DNA of 5,222 bases, taken from contig JAIRPZ010000084.1 of NCBI GenBank assembly GCA_031256755.1, forward strand, positions 1 through 5,222, written 5' to 3'. The notes under the pieces were generated by a model, which was not told the DNA's origin, did not search any database, and was given only the letters and a program-made list of their open reading frames with translations. Within the stretch, counting starts at the first letter, position 1, and the number at the start of each line of letters is the position of its first letter. Made by a program: the position numbers and the translations under genes. Below are positions 5,177-5,222 of this stretch, piece after piece. The stretch comes from Planctomycetaceae bacterium. Its GTDB lineage: Bacteria; Planctomycetota; Planctomycetia; Pirellulales; Thermoguttaceae.

Positions 5177-5222
5177 TACTCCGAAACGGACTGCCGCTTC
5201 GCCGGACACATGCCGTTTAAGC

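Noticed and set aside
4876..5209. Two minus-strand ORFs (4876-5118 and 4982-5209)
   Set aside because: They translate the palindromic repeat and low-complexity purine-rich DNA; no ribosome binding site or family resemblance supports them.
5100..5215. Resemblance of the ...KPQNARQM tail and following codons to the start of DUF559 endonuclease-like proteins
   Set aside because: The similarity is a few residues from memory, interrupted by a stop, and the characteristic core of that family is absent.

Overview
The window most likely comes from a planctomycete, possibly an anaerobic or gut-type lineage with near-balanced base composition. The main clue is the gene at 2744-3460. Its N-terminus (MPIRVVCPGC..., two CxxC pairs, then a membrane domain) is a zinc-ribbon opening I associate with Planctomycetes. 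An NfnA/SudB-like flavoprotein fits a low-redox, anaerobic metabolism. Five of the six candidate starts have no convincing Shine-Dalgarno sequence. The taxonomic placement is inference.

Layout from left to right. Positions 1-261 are non-coding: a degenerate 9-bp repeat array arranged as an inverted repeat (24-119), then a strong promoter (205-233) and a dyad (220-261). Positions 277-1218 encode a WbpP-type UDP-sugar 4-epimerase, followed by an intrinsic terminator (1228-1266). Positions 1283-1767 hold a small four-helix membrane protein whose reading frame is broken by a -1 shift. A near-consensus promoter overlaps its stop codon and drives the flavoprotein at 1823-2695, an FAD/NAD(P)-binding electron-transfer subunit with an Asp/Cys3 [2Fe-2S] motif. 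The zinc-ribbon membrane protein follows 48 bases later. Convergent to these, on the minus strand, is argF (ornithine carbamoyltransferase, 3644-4561), with a stem-loop between the converging genes. Upstream of argF is a 225-base spacer with a promoter for argF and perhaps a weak one for the rightward region. Positions 4787-5220 are ambiguous: an ORF with a good ribosome binding site, a repeat-like palindromic segment, and coding-like signal that moves through all three frames.

The genes do not form one clear pathway. The epimerase supplies nucleotide sugars for surface polysaccharide, argF makes citrulline for arginine synthesis, and the flavoprotein handles electron transfer but has no visible partner subunit. 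I found no phage, transposase, CRISPR, tRNA or rRNA features. No complete new system is evident. The items most worth a second look are the orphan NfnA-like subunit, the two frame-broken loci and the repeat arrays.
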